A stretch of DNA of 64,000 nt from positions 2,857,001 through 2,921,000 of the forward strand of contig OU612066.1 of NCBI GenBank assembly GCA_914767715.1. Direction: 5' to 3'. Below, piece after piece: positions 1 to 11,045 of the stretch. Origin of the DNA: Membranipora membranacea. Its lineage: Eukaryota > Bryozoa > Gymnolaemata > Cheilostomatida > Membraniporidae. The position numbers and the translations under genes were made by a program. The notes under the pieces are model-generated. The model had not been told where the DNA came from. It made no database searches and saw nothing but the letters and a program-made list of their open reading frames with translations. Within the stretch, counting starts at the first letter, position 1, and every line of letters starts with the position of its first letter.

Positions 1-634
1 TAATTTCAGAAATAATTGAGTTTATTTATTAAAATCAAAAATTACACATTGGTGAGGCACACTGGGGTCCTTATTCATATGAGAGGTATTTTATTGCACT
101 ATCAATGATAGAAAAAAGAATGATTAATGGTAAGTATTATGTAAAAAACAAGTATTGATTAATAAACATCAATAATCACGCAGGTGCTCACGATTTTGGC
201 TCCTTTATTTAAAGGCGTAGCCCACGTGGGCTCATCAAAAGCTGATTGGATGATTCATTTTCTTTCCTCTTCAACCAGAGAGTCGTTATCTGCATCTAGG
301 CTGAGTGGTAGCCGCCTGAAACAGAACAGTCAAGATCTGGCTAAACATCAGCCATGAGTGTGTTACATTTTTTCTAATTGAAACCCGATTTGGTGAGTGC
401 CTGAGCTTTAGCCGAGCTGTAGCCGTGAAAGCTCAGTCACAGGCCGGCTAAATCTGTAATTGAAACCAGCCCCAGGTTGTTAATAGGTCGTTGCCACTGT
501 CCTTATCCGAATGCCGCAAATAGGTTTGATTTCTGCAGATTGTTGTTGAAAATGTGCTTAATGGAACAGCTTTATAAGTTGTAATTAGCAGTCTTGCAGG
601 TAAACTAATTTCTGTTATAGTTGTTGATGTTTGA
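1..634. other. intergenic, no gene seen
   Basis: No convincing exon or RNA gene. Two short stretches near 374-387 and 452-466 read like AATTGAAACC-type transposon ends. A similar sequence bounds the element ending near 45703, so decayed transposon ends are possible here. Confidence 0.4.
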
Positions 635-635
635 C

Positions 636-691
636 CATTCTGCGCATGCTCAGCTCTGGGCATGCCCAGTCAGATCACGAGAGTCAGTATG
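636..691 (+). mobile_element. 56-bp end-only derivative of the 9-bp-TSD MITE family
   Basis: Consists only of the first 29 and last 27 bases of the ~364-bp family seen at 5099, 14759, 15152, 43752 and 52365. It is flanked by a perfect 9-bp duplication, GATGTTTGA (626-634 and 692-700), with one extra C at the left edge. The junction falls at CATG, present on both sides of the missing interior, so an internal deletion through microhomology is the simplest origin. The ORF crossing it is not a gene. Confidence 0.85.
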
Positions 692-1354
692 GATGTTTGA
701 GACACTAAAGAACATCAAGCTTGACTGTTATTGAAAGCATGGCCAGCTGACCACTTGCATCGAGGTGTCACTTCTAATTCCTTGCAGTTTCTTCTAATTT
801 CTATAATCAGTTTTATTGTCTTTTGCACATTCCAAAAATGATTACCCATATAGAAGCTTAGAGGATGATCCTTATACGACCCTTTTTATACAAAGAAGTA
901 AACTGGTGAGTTTTGCTAGAGCTTTTATTTGCAAAGAAAGAGCAGATTTCAGCCAACTCTTCCTTGTTGTTTCAATCATTTCAACTACCCAAATCTAACA
1001 ACAAGATGTATTGATAGACACATACATGTTTGTTTGAATCATATTGTTGTGGCTGTATACTACTATCAATAGTAGTATAGTCATCAGATGATATGAGCAT
1101 CTTGATCTGCCCAATTAAACAATTAATTGTGAGAAGAAAGTAGGCAGTAGTAGGGTAAAGTTGTAACATCAGCCAGCATATTTATTATTATTATATTTAT
1201 ATATATATGTATAGCTAGATATCAGCATCCTTCACTAATAATAAAACAAAATAATAGTCATTGAATTGAACAGAGATTATCTGATAATAATTCATTAATT
1301 TGGGTAAAATATAAAAAGAAAACTTTTGTGTAATGGAATATATATAGTAGGTTG
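692..1354. other. intergenic, 3' side of the HARBI1-like gene
   Basis: No coding exon seen. A minus-strand AATAAA (plus-strand tttatt at 1181-1186) lies ~170 nt beyond the HARBI1-like stop codon and could be its polyadenylation signal. The region is AT-rich, so this may be chance. Confidence 0.3.
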
Positions 1355-3440
1355 CTAAGAAAAATAGTTTTGCACGATTTCGCGTCTGGTTATATTACCA
1401 TTTTCATTCCTCACCATCCCAGGTACCCTCTCCTCTCTTTGCTCTAGTTCTGGCTGTTGTAGTATGTCCGCTGGAAGAGGGACATTTTTCTTAGCACAAA
1501 AATTGTGTAGGGCGAAGCACACTGTCACGACCCTACAGCACTTCTCTGGGGAGAAATAGAGCTCTCCACCTAAAAAAGTGAGGGATATCAACCTAGACAT
1601 ATCATTGCTTGGATAAGTTACTAAATTGGTTTAGGATGAGACCGTTCTCTTCGACAATTGTTTTTCCAAAAATCCATTTAAAGTTGTTAGGGATTGATTC
1701 TGTGGCCAGTGTGGTATTGTCCTGTAACCAACACACCTACTTTAGTTGTTTGAAAAATAATTGGCTTCAAAAATTGAAATACATGCAGAAATTGTTCTTT
1801 ACTAACTTTGTAATTTTACACTCACCATGATGATGAATGCACCTCCATCTGTTTTTTAGATCACCGAAGGCGCATTCGACCTGAAACCGTGTCTTTTTAT
1901 GGACTGCATTGTATCTCGCTTCAGGAGATCCTGGATTGACCTGGAGAAATGGAGTCATCAGGTAGGGCTTGACAGCATAGCCACTGTCACCTGTCAAAAT
2001 TTTGACTTTTTTGAAGGATTGATGATGTTGTGTGCTCTTGCAAGAGGTTAATGTCAAGTGGATGGATTGCACTTCAAAAGAATTTATTGTCAGTCGTATA
2101 CATAGTGTAAAATGCAGTGACATCAACAATGACATGCTCATATGCCCATGGCTTTATGCAATGCTATTATCTGAACAACAAATTTAAGACTAGCTCACCT
2201 AGGAGAAGCCCACTGAATGCTCCATTCTCCAGGTCTTCACACAGTGTACTATTTTGGAATATTATGGAGTCATGGTGGGCCCCGGGGTAGCGTGCGACCA
2301 CATTCCAGAACAGCCTTCTATGGTCGCATACGGCCATGACGTTCAGAGTGGTATCTCTAAAATACAAATTCACAGTTGATAGAATGTTCCAAATTATAAT
2401 GTGTTGCATTGTGAACAAAGACTTAGAAGTCATAGTTGAGATACCCAGTTTAGATAACAAGTAAGCTGTTGGTAAGGTGCGTATCAAGTTGACTCAGCGT
2501 CACTCTGCTCAGGATAACTGTTTCAACACTTTGGAGTTATCTGCTTTTCAATTATAAAGTTCAAAGAGGCCACAACTCCTAAAAGTAAGAGTATCTCGAT
2601 GACATAGCTAACTGTGTTAATGAATGTTTTCTTACTTTGTGTTTTGTCTGTGTAAGTACACATGGGCCCGGTCGGATGGCAGATTCCCAATCTTGACATG
2701 CGTTCCATCAATTAACCCGATAGCTCCTGGGAAACCAGCTATGTCAAATAGTCCCCGCTTGATAATCTGCTGCTCATTCCTATCTGGATTGCAGATGAAT
2801 CGATCAATCTAGAAATATGATTAGAGCACTTGATATAATAGCAGAAGTTTGAGTGATTGAACTTTGCCCCTGTTGTGGGATTATGAGCGTGCTAAGACTG
2901 ATTCAAATTTTCGAGCGTTTTTGATCTTGAAACTCACTATTCTAATAAGAAAGTAATTTAATTGACTTGATCTAGTTATGCTTATTAATCTCTGCATAGA
3001 CCTCGTGTTAAGCAATAGAATTATATGGTACATTTTGTCTTAATTCTTGGATTTAATTTTTTTACAGGTTATGTTTATTAACTTCGACCCACCTCTGCCA
3101 TTATCGCATCCACAGTTGATGTCAGGTGACGGGATGCAGAAGCTGTTGAGACACCGTGTGCTTTCCCAGATGATCGGAGGTTGTCACCTGACGCCAGATA
3201 CGATAAGGCACCCTGCAGCCGTGTGTTTGATGGGATGGCATTGTTCGTCGGTACTCTCGGAGAAATATGGGGTAAAAGCATATTATGAAGCTCTCTGTAG
3301 TGATCTGGATACAACCTTGTGTGTTGAAAAAACTCAGCGCCGCTAACTTTATCCAAATCATCCACTCGCTCCCTGAATAGTCTCGGAGCAGGGTTTTGTC
3401 TCTGAATCTCTCGGTAAAGGTAAATTAGAGGGAGACCCAT
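1355..3440 (-). CDS. HARBI1-like PIF/Harbinger transposase, five exons, intact
   Basis: DDE-type nuclease of the Harbinger superfamily (human HARBI1 is about 350 residues). Minus-strand exons are 3440-3093, 2808-2636, 2356-2199, 1990-1826 and 1569-1355. All four introns have GT...AG ends and the phases agree, giving 352 residues and a stop with no frameshift. Likely catalytic residues are D150 (in GLIDGTH), D185 (in AVCDH) and E265 (in VECAFG); GDSGY follows at 227-231, and the C-terminus ends like HARBI1 (REIVQNYFS). The ATG has a good context (A at -3, G at +4). TTTTTAG just upstream could be an acceptor for a noncoding 5' exon. The protein could be an active element's transposase or a domesticated gene; I found no flanking inverted repeats or TSD to decide. 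Two overlapping unspliced ORFs on either strand are shadows. Confidence 0.88.
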
Positions 3441-3635
3441 GATTCTAAAAATAGAACTAATATATGTATGTGATAGTACATTTTATCATAATGTTACATG
3501 GCTGGAATATTTGTGTTATCAGCAAGAGTGAAACGGGTAGGGGGATGGGTATTGACCACTCTCTCCTTTGTGGTGGAATAATGGAGACGTTGTATATCTA
3601 CATTTCGCATTCTTCAAACATTCTCTCACACCCTC

Positions 3636-3850
3636 CCTCCCCTTCCCTCCCCTCCCCTCCCTCCCTCCCTCCCTCCCTCCCTCCCTCCCTCCCTCCCTCC
3701 CTCCCTCCCTCCCTCCCTCCCTCCCTCCCTCCCTCCCTCCCTCCCTCCCTCCCTCCCTCCCTCCCTCCCTCCCTCCCTCTCCCTCTCTCCCTCCCTCCCT
3801 CCCTCCCTCTCCCTCTCTCCCTCCCTCCCTTCCTCCCTTCCTCCCTATCT
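3636..3850. repeat. (TCCC)n tetranucleotide microsatellite
   Basis: About 200 bp of almost pure CCCT/TCCC repeat, with CCCTCTC interruptions from ~3778 onward. It yields long artefactual ORFs (Pro/Ser/Leu on plus, Gly/Arg/Glu on minus) that should not be annotated. Confidence 0.97.
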
Positions 3851-3962
3851 CCTTCCCTGTAATTAAGGAGATAATTATGGACAGTGTACAATGTCAGTGT
3901 CAATGTTTTGTGCCATTTTTTAACAACTCATTTTTTTTATTAGTAATTAAAATTTATAAATG

Positions 3963-4110
3963 TCAGTTCAATTTAGGTATGATCTGTTCTAACGCATCAG
4001 CAATCCTGGCATTGGACTCTGCCATGTGATTCATAATGTTGTTTTGTTGCTCAATCAGTTCCATGTGCTGCTGCATAAGAAGTATTATTGCCTGATCAAC
4101 ACTGACCACA
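3963..4110 (-). CDS. candidate last exon of a Harbinger partner protein, coiled coil
   Basis: After an acceptor (TTTTCTTTTTCAG, ending at 4111) an open frame of about 49 codons runs to a TGA. It is rich in Q, L, I, M and E with a coiled-coil look (LLMQQHMELIEQQNN), ending in PKLN. Just upstream, 4200-4145 on the same strand encodes a basic-then-acidic stretch (KKRKDYE...NEEDD). Harbinger elements usually carry a Myb/MADF-like protein beside the transposase, and such a C-terminus would fit. I did not find the DNA-binding domain, and the obvious donor at ~4148 gives the wrong phase. The gene may therefore be broken or my joining wrong. Confidence 0.35.
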
Positions 4111-4469
4111 CTGAAAAAGAAAATTATAAAGGTCTCACAATCATCCTCCTCATTACTCGCTGAGGACAGTGTACACTCATAATCCTTTCGTTTCTTAAAA
4201 AAGTTCTTTTATTGCGCTTTCAATCCATTGTTAAAGTCATGTATTATAAGAGTAGGCCTGTGACCATTCCTCACTCAGTAGCAGCCTGCAGTACTAGTAC
4301 TAGGTTGCCTGAGTGTGAGTACTCACTCTTCTTGCTTGATACATATTTCATCAACTTCAATATCAACTATCAACACATTGCCCCTTGGGCAGTTCACTGC
4401 TCTGTTTGTGCACCCACACAATAAAGCCCAAATCAACAAAAGTAAGGAAATGCAGTGATGTGAGCATAG

Positions 4470-4566
4470 ATAGATTTTGGCACAGTTTGACTGCCCCCCT
4501 TGAGTTTTTTGGGGGGGGGGGGTAGTCAAACATTGCCAAAATCCCAGGTTTTGGAGTAGACCTGTG
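4470..4566. repeat. small inverted-repeat element with a G11 core
   Basis: TTTGGCACAGTTTGACTG and AGTCAAACATTGCCAAAA face each other around a long G run (~4510-4521). The outer right end, AGGTTTTGGAGTAGACC, matches the left end of the similar hairpin at 51871. The two are probably copies of one short foldback family. Confidence 0.55.
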
Positions 4567-5098
4567 GATGTGAGCGGTGGAAGCAAAGAGTAACACAACA
4601 GCAGGGAAGCCTGTTACTCCTTGGTGGTGGTAGAAGAAAGAAGTAGGCTAGGTAGTAAAAGTTTAAGTCAGCCAAATCACTACCTTAATAATATAACTCA
4701 GTGTCATATATTATTGTGGAGAATACTACTTCATTTCAGAATGCCTATACTATACTTACAGCCATATCATTATCATAGGTGGGGAAAGTCAAGCAACTTC
4801 TCAACACTGTGACTCCCACTCCTAGTTCAACATATGTAAAATAGTCCTCTTGCTTTTTCAGCTAGATCTTGAACAATAGAGCTGTGATAAATTCCCGCTC
4901 ATTTATCAGTTCCGACAGATGAGCAAGTATGTATAAGTCTATCAATATTAGGAATCATGTGCTCTTGCTCACTAATTTTGAAACTAGCCGAGCTGCGCCA
5001 CGCAAAGATCGCCTCGAGCTGCGCCATCTGAGATTATTTTCTCCCCTGGCGCAGCTCATCTGCCTTAGGGCATACCATCACAATCACAAGTGTGCTTC

Positions 5099-5462
5099 CA
5101 TTCTGCGCATGCTCAGCTCTGAGCATGAGCTGATCTCTGCAAAATTGAGTCTCGGAATTCCGAAGCCATCTGATTGGCTACCTGCTCTGGTGACATACTC
5201 CCCAGAGCGTGCGGATTTGTTATCAATAGTTATCCTCTCTTGTCATTATTAGCTGACTTTGATTGACAGTTTATGCAGGGGCTATCCAATTTCCCTTTTC
5301 CAAAGTTGCAATCAGAACCCAAACTAAACTCATTGTTCTTGCACATGCGCAAATTCAAGTCACGCATGATGCATACTTAGCCTTACGACACCTGCTTTGT
5401 GGTAATGATAGCCTAGTTTATCAGTGATCTACATGCCCAGTCAGATCACGAGAGTCAGTATG
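5099..5462 (+). mobile_element. 9-bp-TSD MITE, full-length copy A
   Basis: 364 bp, starting CATTCTGCGCATGC and ending GAGTCAGTATG (short imperfect terminal inverted repeat CATNCTG). The flanks are a 9-bp duplication with one mismatch, GTGTGCTTC and GTGTGATTC. No coding capacity. A 9-bp target duplication fits the Mutator-like or Merlin superfamilies; which one is inference. Confidence 0.85.
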
Positions 5463-6046
5463 GTGTGATTCATCCAACGGGCATACAGACAAAATAGATA
5501 ATCATTCTAAAGTCAATGATAGCAAAGAATATAACTTGATGATAGTATAACATCATTCATTGTTACAATATAACTGCAGCAATGACATGTATTTATAATA
5601 TTTGACTGTAGGTAGCAAATGTGAGAAACGGACTGGGCCGTGTACACAACAAGGTGTAGTTAGCTTGCTCCGAGTCTACTCTGGTGTGCGAGTGGGCTTT
5701 TCTATTTAGTTTTGGGTTCTATTTAGTTTTAGCACTTAAAGCCTTCGCTTGAATTATGCAATCATAATATAACCCACAGAAGGGTCTCAAAGATACACTG
5801 ATACACGATACACTGATGCAACAAATTCTGATGGGCTTTACGAGCATATCAATTAATATCCTGGTTAATGCTTCGAAATAAATTTTGTTTCTCGCCAAAG
5901 TTTGTTTGGACTTTTGCTACTTACTTCATTATTTCTGGTAGCTCACAGCAGAATTTCCAATGCATTGCGGGCCAGCAGTGAAGAGGTTCCTGCACTTACA
6001 GATTGCCCATCATGTTGCCGTCAGAGTAGATGTTTAATTTACAAAA

Positions 6047-6214
6047 TGTGATACACGCACAGAGTTTATCTACTCTACTGAATTTAATGCACTAGACACA
6101 CGTCTCAGTTTATTCTGATGGGCTTTACGAGCGATATCAATTAATTTCCTGACAATATGTGATACACGCACAGAGTTTATCTACTCCACTGAATTTAATG
6201 CACTAGACACCGTC
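6047..6214. repeat. direct repeat pair, ~67 bp, spacing ~103 bp
   Basis: The stretch from TGTGATACACGCACAGAG through CACTAGACAC occurs at 6047-6114 and again at 6149-6214. The preceding GATGGGCTTTACGAGC block also occurs twice (~5830 and ~6117). This looks like a local duplication of an older repeat. Confidence 0.7.
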
Positions 6215-6654
6215 TCAATTTTTGAATTTAGATTTAATTCAAGGCTATTATAATACACAATCTATTTAAATCATCACACGTTATATGTATTGCAGCTTTT
6301 GATATCTGCTGATACTCCGGTACATGAAAGCGTCACCCAGACAGGCATAAATTTAATCTGTTTAGCATAAGATTATTTCTTGTAGTTGTATTCTCTTTCT
6401 TCTTGTAGTGTGTGTAGTGTGTAGTATGATATTATTTCAATTCTCGTTCATCGCTGTGGCGTTCAGGTCATCATATACCGTAATCCCTCACCTATAAGTC
6501 ACCGGACTTATAAGTGAATCACCCCCCTCAGAAAAAATAAAAATGCTCCAGCTATAAGTCACCCCACAGCTATAAGACACCCCACCGCTCTAAGACACTC
6601 ACTACACTACACTCACTACAAATGAACTAAGTAGTTTTGGGAAAAAAACTGCCA

Positions 6655-6717
6655 CAGTGGGTTTCGAACTCACAACTCCATGTTTACAAGTTGAACGCTC
6701 TGCCACTGAGCTATTCA
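6655..6717 (-). pseudogene. tRNA-like sequence, probably a SINE head
   Basis: On the minus strand it has a tRNA A box (TAGCTCAGTGGCAGAGC) and B box (GAGTTCGAAACCC) at normal spacing, with a TGT at the anticodon position. The anticodon stem does not pair and the acceptor arms do not match, so it is not a working tRNA gene. The adjacent CT/AC-rich repeat (6478-6620, ending in TATAAGTCACC-like units) may be the body of a tRNA-derived SINE. Confidence 0.5.
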
Positions 6718-6719
6718 TC

Positions 6720-7499
6720 TTCGGTGATTGCAAGAGGATTTGGTCCAAACTAAATATAATAATGCTTCAAATGATAGTCGCGTCTATATACTCCTCTCTT
6801 ATAGCCGCCTTATGGAAATGGATTTATATATGGATTATATTATATTTATGGATTATAAACTGTACCATCACCTCGTGTTCAAAATGAGGTAATTATTGTT
6901 AGATGATTCAAGTCATGTGACCTGTCCGCAATAATCAATTAAAACGCAACGTTTGACTTTGACCGTTTCTGGATGGTTCCTGTCATGTGCTTTGTCTGTA
7001 ACAACAATTAAAAAAGGAAGAATCATTGAACTTTGAATTGTTTTTAAGATGGGTCCTGCCAAGATGTGGGAAGGTTTATGTCATGTGAGTTGTCTGCGAT
7101 TGTAATTAAAAAAAGGCAAGAATTATTGGACTTTGATTGTTTTTTGGATTTCATGCCAAGATCAGGGAAATTATTTTACAAAGTCTGCCGTGTATACTTT
7201 TGCTGCAAATTAATTGATAGTATTCATTGTTTTATTAGTACTGGTGCATGCTTTAAAAATTGTCACCCTGACACAAACAGCAACTGCTGTAAAGGGTGAT
7301 TGTTCAAAGGTAGCCTTTTAAGCCTGGGCCTTTGATCACTGCTTTCCCAGTGACTGCTACTGAGGGCAGATTTCCTAAACATGACAAAATAAACAGCGGA
7401 CCGGATTGATGGCAATTAATTTCCATTTGAAGATTTAGTGCGCTCACAAAAATTTCACCAAAACGCACACAAAACTTCTTGCACTAGAATTCTCAACTA
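6720..7499. other. intergenic, no gene seen
   Basis: Three loosely similar stretches (~6900, ~6990, ~7085), each carrying TGATT/GTCATGTGA and AATTAAAA-type words, suggest a decayed local tandem repeat. Nothing else recognised. Confidence 0.35.
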
Positions 7500-7860
7500 A
7501 TGTCTGCTTACTATATCATGCCATCAGACAGTGAAGAGGATTATTTGTCAGCAGAGGAGAGTTTTGAAACGAGCCTTTGGAAAAATATTGTTGAGGACAC
7601 AAATATGTATATATATATATTCCTGTATTGTCTTAGTAGGAAAACTTGTGTAAACAAATGCAGTCCATTTCTGATGTTATTCTGGATCTTGTGGCCGGGG
7701 ATATGCCGGGAATCCTCGACAGAGCATGCAAATTCTAGATGGTCCCATTACTAATTTTATGTGTGTTCAGGCCAAAATTTACAAGGCAAATGAGAATTTA
7801 AAGCGGTGGTCGTCAGATCATTCTGCAGTGCTCATGATAGTGGCCGATACCAAAGCTCAT
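7500..7860 (+). CDS. unrecognised exon-like frames with an acidic N-terminus
   Basis: An ATG frame at 7500 encodes MSAYYIMPSDSEEDYLSAEE, continues through SFETSLWKNIVEDTN, and meets a possible donor (GTATAT) near 7607. Two further open stretches follow: ~7661-7738 (SISDVILDLVAGDMPGILDR..., ending in a stop) and, after TGTGTTCAG at ~7771, AKIYKANENLKRWSSDHSAV... ending in TAA at ~7869. The residue composition looks protein-like, but I could not join the pieces into one frame. It may be a small gene, a broken gene or chance. No family recognised. Confidence 0.3.
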
Positions 7861-8628
7861 AATATGTAAACATCAAAACTTTTGGATCATCCCACTATTG
7901 TTTCCTTCTGCTGGTTTTGCCTCGAGTTATTCAGCGGGCATGTTCATTCTAGCTAACCAACAACAACACCAGTTTGCAACTACAGTCTATACAATGATGA
8001 TCATGCTATTGAATAGGGTCCTTTGATGTAGGATTAATTGGAATAGTTACCTAACCACAACCTAATGTTTGTTTTACAAACATTGATATTTATTAGCAGA
8101 GCATCATATTAGCTGGCAAACTCATTCATGGTTATCAAGTTGGCCCTCAGACTTGAATCATGACTGAGCTGGCTCTTGACTGAGAGGGCAACTTCCAATT
8201 TAATTTTAGAATTGTGCTGTATTCAGCAGGTTTTCAGTTTATGGTCAACTCAGAAACTGGTGCTACATCCAAAAAAATGCTATTTTCCATCATTTTTTTC
8301 ATATTTTGTTACCCCTGCAAAGTCCTAAACCTCCAAGGTGTCAGGAATCCTTCAAAGTACCTGCAAGCATGATTGGAAATATCATGCATGAGACGAGTTT
8401 TTCAGTCTGCGTAGTGTGGGCAAGATATATTAGTGATATGTATCTGTCAGAGAGCAAGATCATCTCTTTCTTTGAATAGGGTGCAGATCATCTTATTTTT
8501 GTGTGAATTGTTAAGGTTGAATTCTATAAATTGATAATATTAAAGTCATTAACACCCGACAACTAATGTTGACTGGAAACGCAAAATGATAAATTAATGA
8601 TAACTGGTATATCATTATCTTATTTCAG

Positions 8629-9069
8629 ATTTACCCCTGAGAACAGTGTTAGGAGACACCCTTGTTCGTTCTTCCCGTTTGGTAACAGGTCATGTATTGG
8701 TAATCGTCGCGCCATGTTAGAAATGAAAGTCGCCGTAGTACAGTGTTTGAGAGCCTTCAAAGTTGAGCCCTGCGCTGAAACACCGGTAGGTGTATACCGT
8801 CTGTTACTTCAAGGATTTCTGTTTTCTCGATAATTTGCGGATAGCTACCTGACAATAAGTTAAAGTGACAATGCAAGCAAGCATACAAGCAGTGTAGGAT
8901 ATGTACATTGTAATGTGGGTAATATAAATTATAAAATATTATAATAACAATGTCAATAATGAGGTAAAATATGTTCTGCTTATAGGCAAGACCACTAAAG
9001 TTCCGGGCCACAGTCTCTATAGCACCAGAGGAACCGATCATACTGAAGTTTGTACCCAGGAGTGAATAG
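8629..9069 (+). CDS. cytochrome P450, CYP3-clan-like, last two exons only
   Basis: Exon 8629-8785 follows TTATTTCAG and ends at donor GTAGGT. Exon 8986-9069 follows CTTATAG and ends at TAG. Joined, they read FTPENSVRRHP...FFPFGNRSCIG...LEMKVAVVQCLRAF...PCAETPARPLKFRATV... to the stop. This matches the P450 haem-ligand signature FxxGxRxCxG (Cys is the fifth iron ligand), the following L-helix (MKVA), and the C-terminus as in CYP3 proteins (PCxET...EPIILK). The loop is two residues shorter than the common FGxGPRxCIG form. The I-helix, K-helix (ExxR) and N-terminal anchor were not found in the preceding 8.6 kb, so this is either the end of a gene with a very long intron or an orphan fragment. 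A single-exon reading running on to 8833 is wrong because it passes the donor. Confidence 0.8.
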
Positions 9070-9666
9070 ATGGGAACCTTACACAGAACAGTCTCATCCT
9101 CATCCATAAAGGCAGAGATGAGGTATAAAAGGCCCAGTCAATGGTACGTGATCACCTAGCCATATCAACTCCGAATAGGGTTAGCAGAATCACAATTTCT
9201 CACCCTATTTGGGGAAAATGAGAAGTAAGTTTGACCTTGATCTGCTTATCATATTCACAACTAAGGTGGAGAGATTTGAATGCTGCTAACCATATTTGAA
9301 TTTGAAATGGCTGGCTGATCGCTTCACAATGACAGGGCCTGTCATACTTATACTTACATCACCTCTTGTCTCTAGCAAATGACTTGATATTATTTATCGT
9401 AAAGGGAGTCTGGTTTTCTTCTGCTTTAAAGAATTAAAGACTAATATAATATAACATTTCCTACTTTTTATAAATACTGTGTCGACTTAGACTTCTTTTA
9501 CATTCTGTTGAAAATTCAGTGTCTTATGAGCCCCTCCCCCCTCACCATGATTGGGGTTTTGTAACTCTGAATGTTTAAGGTAACTGTAGATGAGAAGGAG
9601 GCGAGTCCAGTATATTGGTGACTTTTTTCAAAGACGGCAACAGCTTATCTGATGATTAAAACCGAG
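9070..9666. other. intergenic, no gene seen
   Basis: No further exon or repeat recognised between the P450 stop codon and the TTAA element array. Confidence 0.4.
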
Positions 9667-10360
9667 TTAAGCTGTAGCTCCACGTAAAGATGTAATCACA
9701 GGCCGATGGCATGTCTAGACATGCTAGGCCGATCTCACACTGCTACACAGGCCTATGAGTTATTACTCGATGGGTTTAGTGAGTCATAGTGGGGTAATAA
9801 ATCAGGTGCCTAGATTGACCAATTAACTCCCTCAGTTCAATCGATTGACCAATGATATTTAATGGGCGTGTTAACAAATGACCGGATTTGATGTCATATT
9901 AAATCCGGGTCTTTGACACTTAGAATCTTCACCAAATAAAATTTCATTCTTCTGTAAAATTGATTTTCCTATGCTATACTATGGATGTCATGTCAGGACA
10001 GCTTCCATTTCCAAGTGATACAGCTATTACCTTCCATATTTTCACTACAGCACCACTCCTATCTTTGTAGTTATGGTCTTTTTTATCATAAATAGGAGGA
10101 TGTGATTTAACTACAGATATTATCAACTCCTCCATTTTTGATAGCCTGTCACGATTTGATAGATGACGTGTTTAACCACGTAATTATTTAAGCAAGCAAT
10201 CAACAACCAATCAGCATAGAGGATCGTCTAGATCACTCGGGCAAAAGACCAACAGGTTCGATGTCCACTTAACACGAGTAATCACTCGTGCAGATCCACC
10301 GATTAACCACTCGTGACCCCAAATCGATGTAAAAATCGTTACGTGGAGCTACAGCTTTAA
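9667..10360. mobile_element. TTAA-flanked TIR element, tandem copy 1
   Basis: 694 bp including TTAA at both ends. The inverted ends are TTAAGCTGTAGCTCCACG... and its complement ...CGTGGAGCTACAGC(T)TTAA. No coding capacity. A TTAA target is typical of piggyBac and Kolobok elements. It shares its right TTAA with copy 2. Confidence 0.88.
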
Positions 10361-11045
10361 GGTGTGGCTACATGTCACGATGTAATCACAGGCCGATGGC
10401 ATGTCTAGACATGCTAGGCCGATCTCACACTGCTACACAGGCCTATGAGTTAGTACTCGATGGTTTAGTGAGTTATAGTGGGGTAATAAATCAGGTGCCT
10501 ATATTGACCAATTAACTCCCTCAGTTCAATCGATTGACCAATGAAATTTAATGGGCGTGTTAACAAATGACCGGATATGTCATATTAAATCCGGGTCTTT
10601 GTCACTTAGAATCTTCACCAAATAAAATTTCATTCTTCTGTAAAATTGATTTTCCTATGCTATACTATGGATGTCATGTCAGGACAGCTTCCATTTCCAA
10701 GTGATACAGCTATTACCTTCCATATTTTCACTACAGCACCACTCCTATCTTTGTAGTTATGGTCTTTTTTATCATAAATAGGAGGATGTGATTTAACTAC
10801 AGATATTATCAACTCCTCCATTTTTGATAGCCTGTCACAATTTGATAGATGACGTGTTTAACCGCATAATTATTTAAGCAAGCAATCAACAACCAATCAG
10901 CATAGAGGATCGTCTAGATCACTCGGGCAAAAGACCAACAAGTTGGATGTCCACTTAACACGAGTAATCACTCGTGCAGATCCACCGATTAACCACTCGT
11001 GACCCCAAATCGATGTAAAAATCGTGACATGTAGCCACACCTTAA
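10357..11045. mobile_element. TTAA-flanked TIR element, tandem copy 2, variant ends
   Basis: 689 bp. The interior is nearly identical to copies 1 and 3, but the ends are TTAAGGTGTGGCTACATGTC and its exact complement. Relative to copies 1 and 3, each changed base at the left end is matched by the complementary change at the right end. It shares TTAA with both neighbours. The ORF at 10897-11088 crosses the junction and is not a gene. Confidence 0.88.

Noticed and set aside
3464-4029. Long Pro/Ser/Leu-rich and Gly/Arg/Glu-rich ORFs
   Set aside because: They are translations of the (TCCC)n microsatellite.
6655-6717. Functional tRNA-Thr(TGT) gene on the minus strand
   Set aside because: The anticodon stem and acceptor stem do not pair; only the promoter boxes and T arm look intact.
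8597-8833. Single-exon P450 ORF to the stop at 8831
   Set aside because: It reads through a good donor at 8786; the true C-terminus continues in the exon at 8986.
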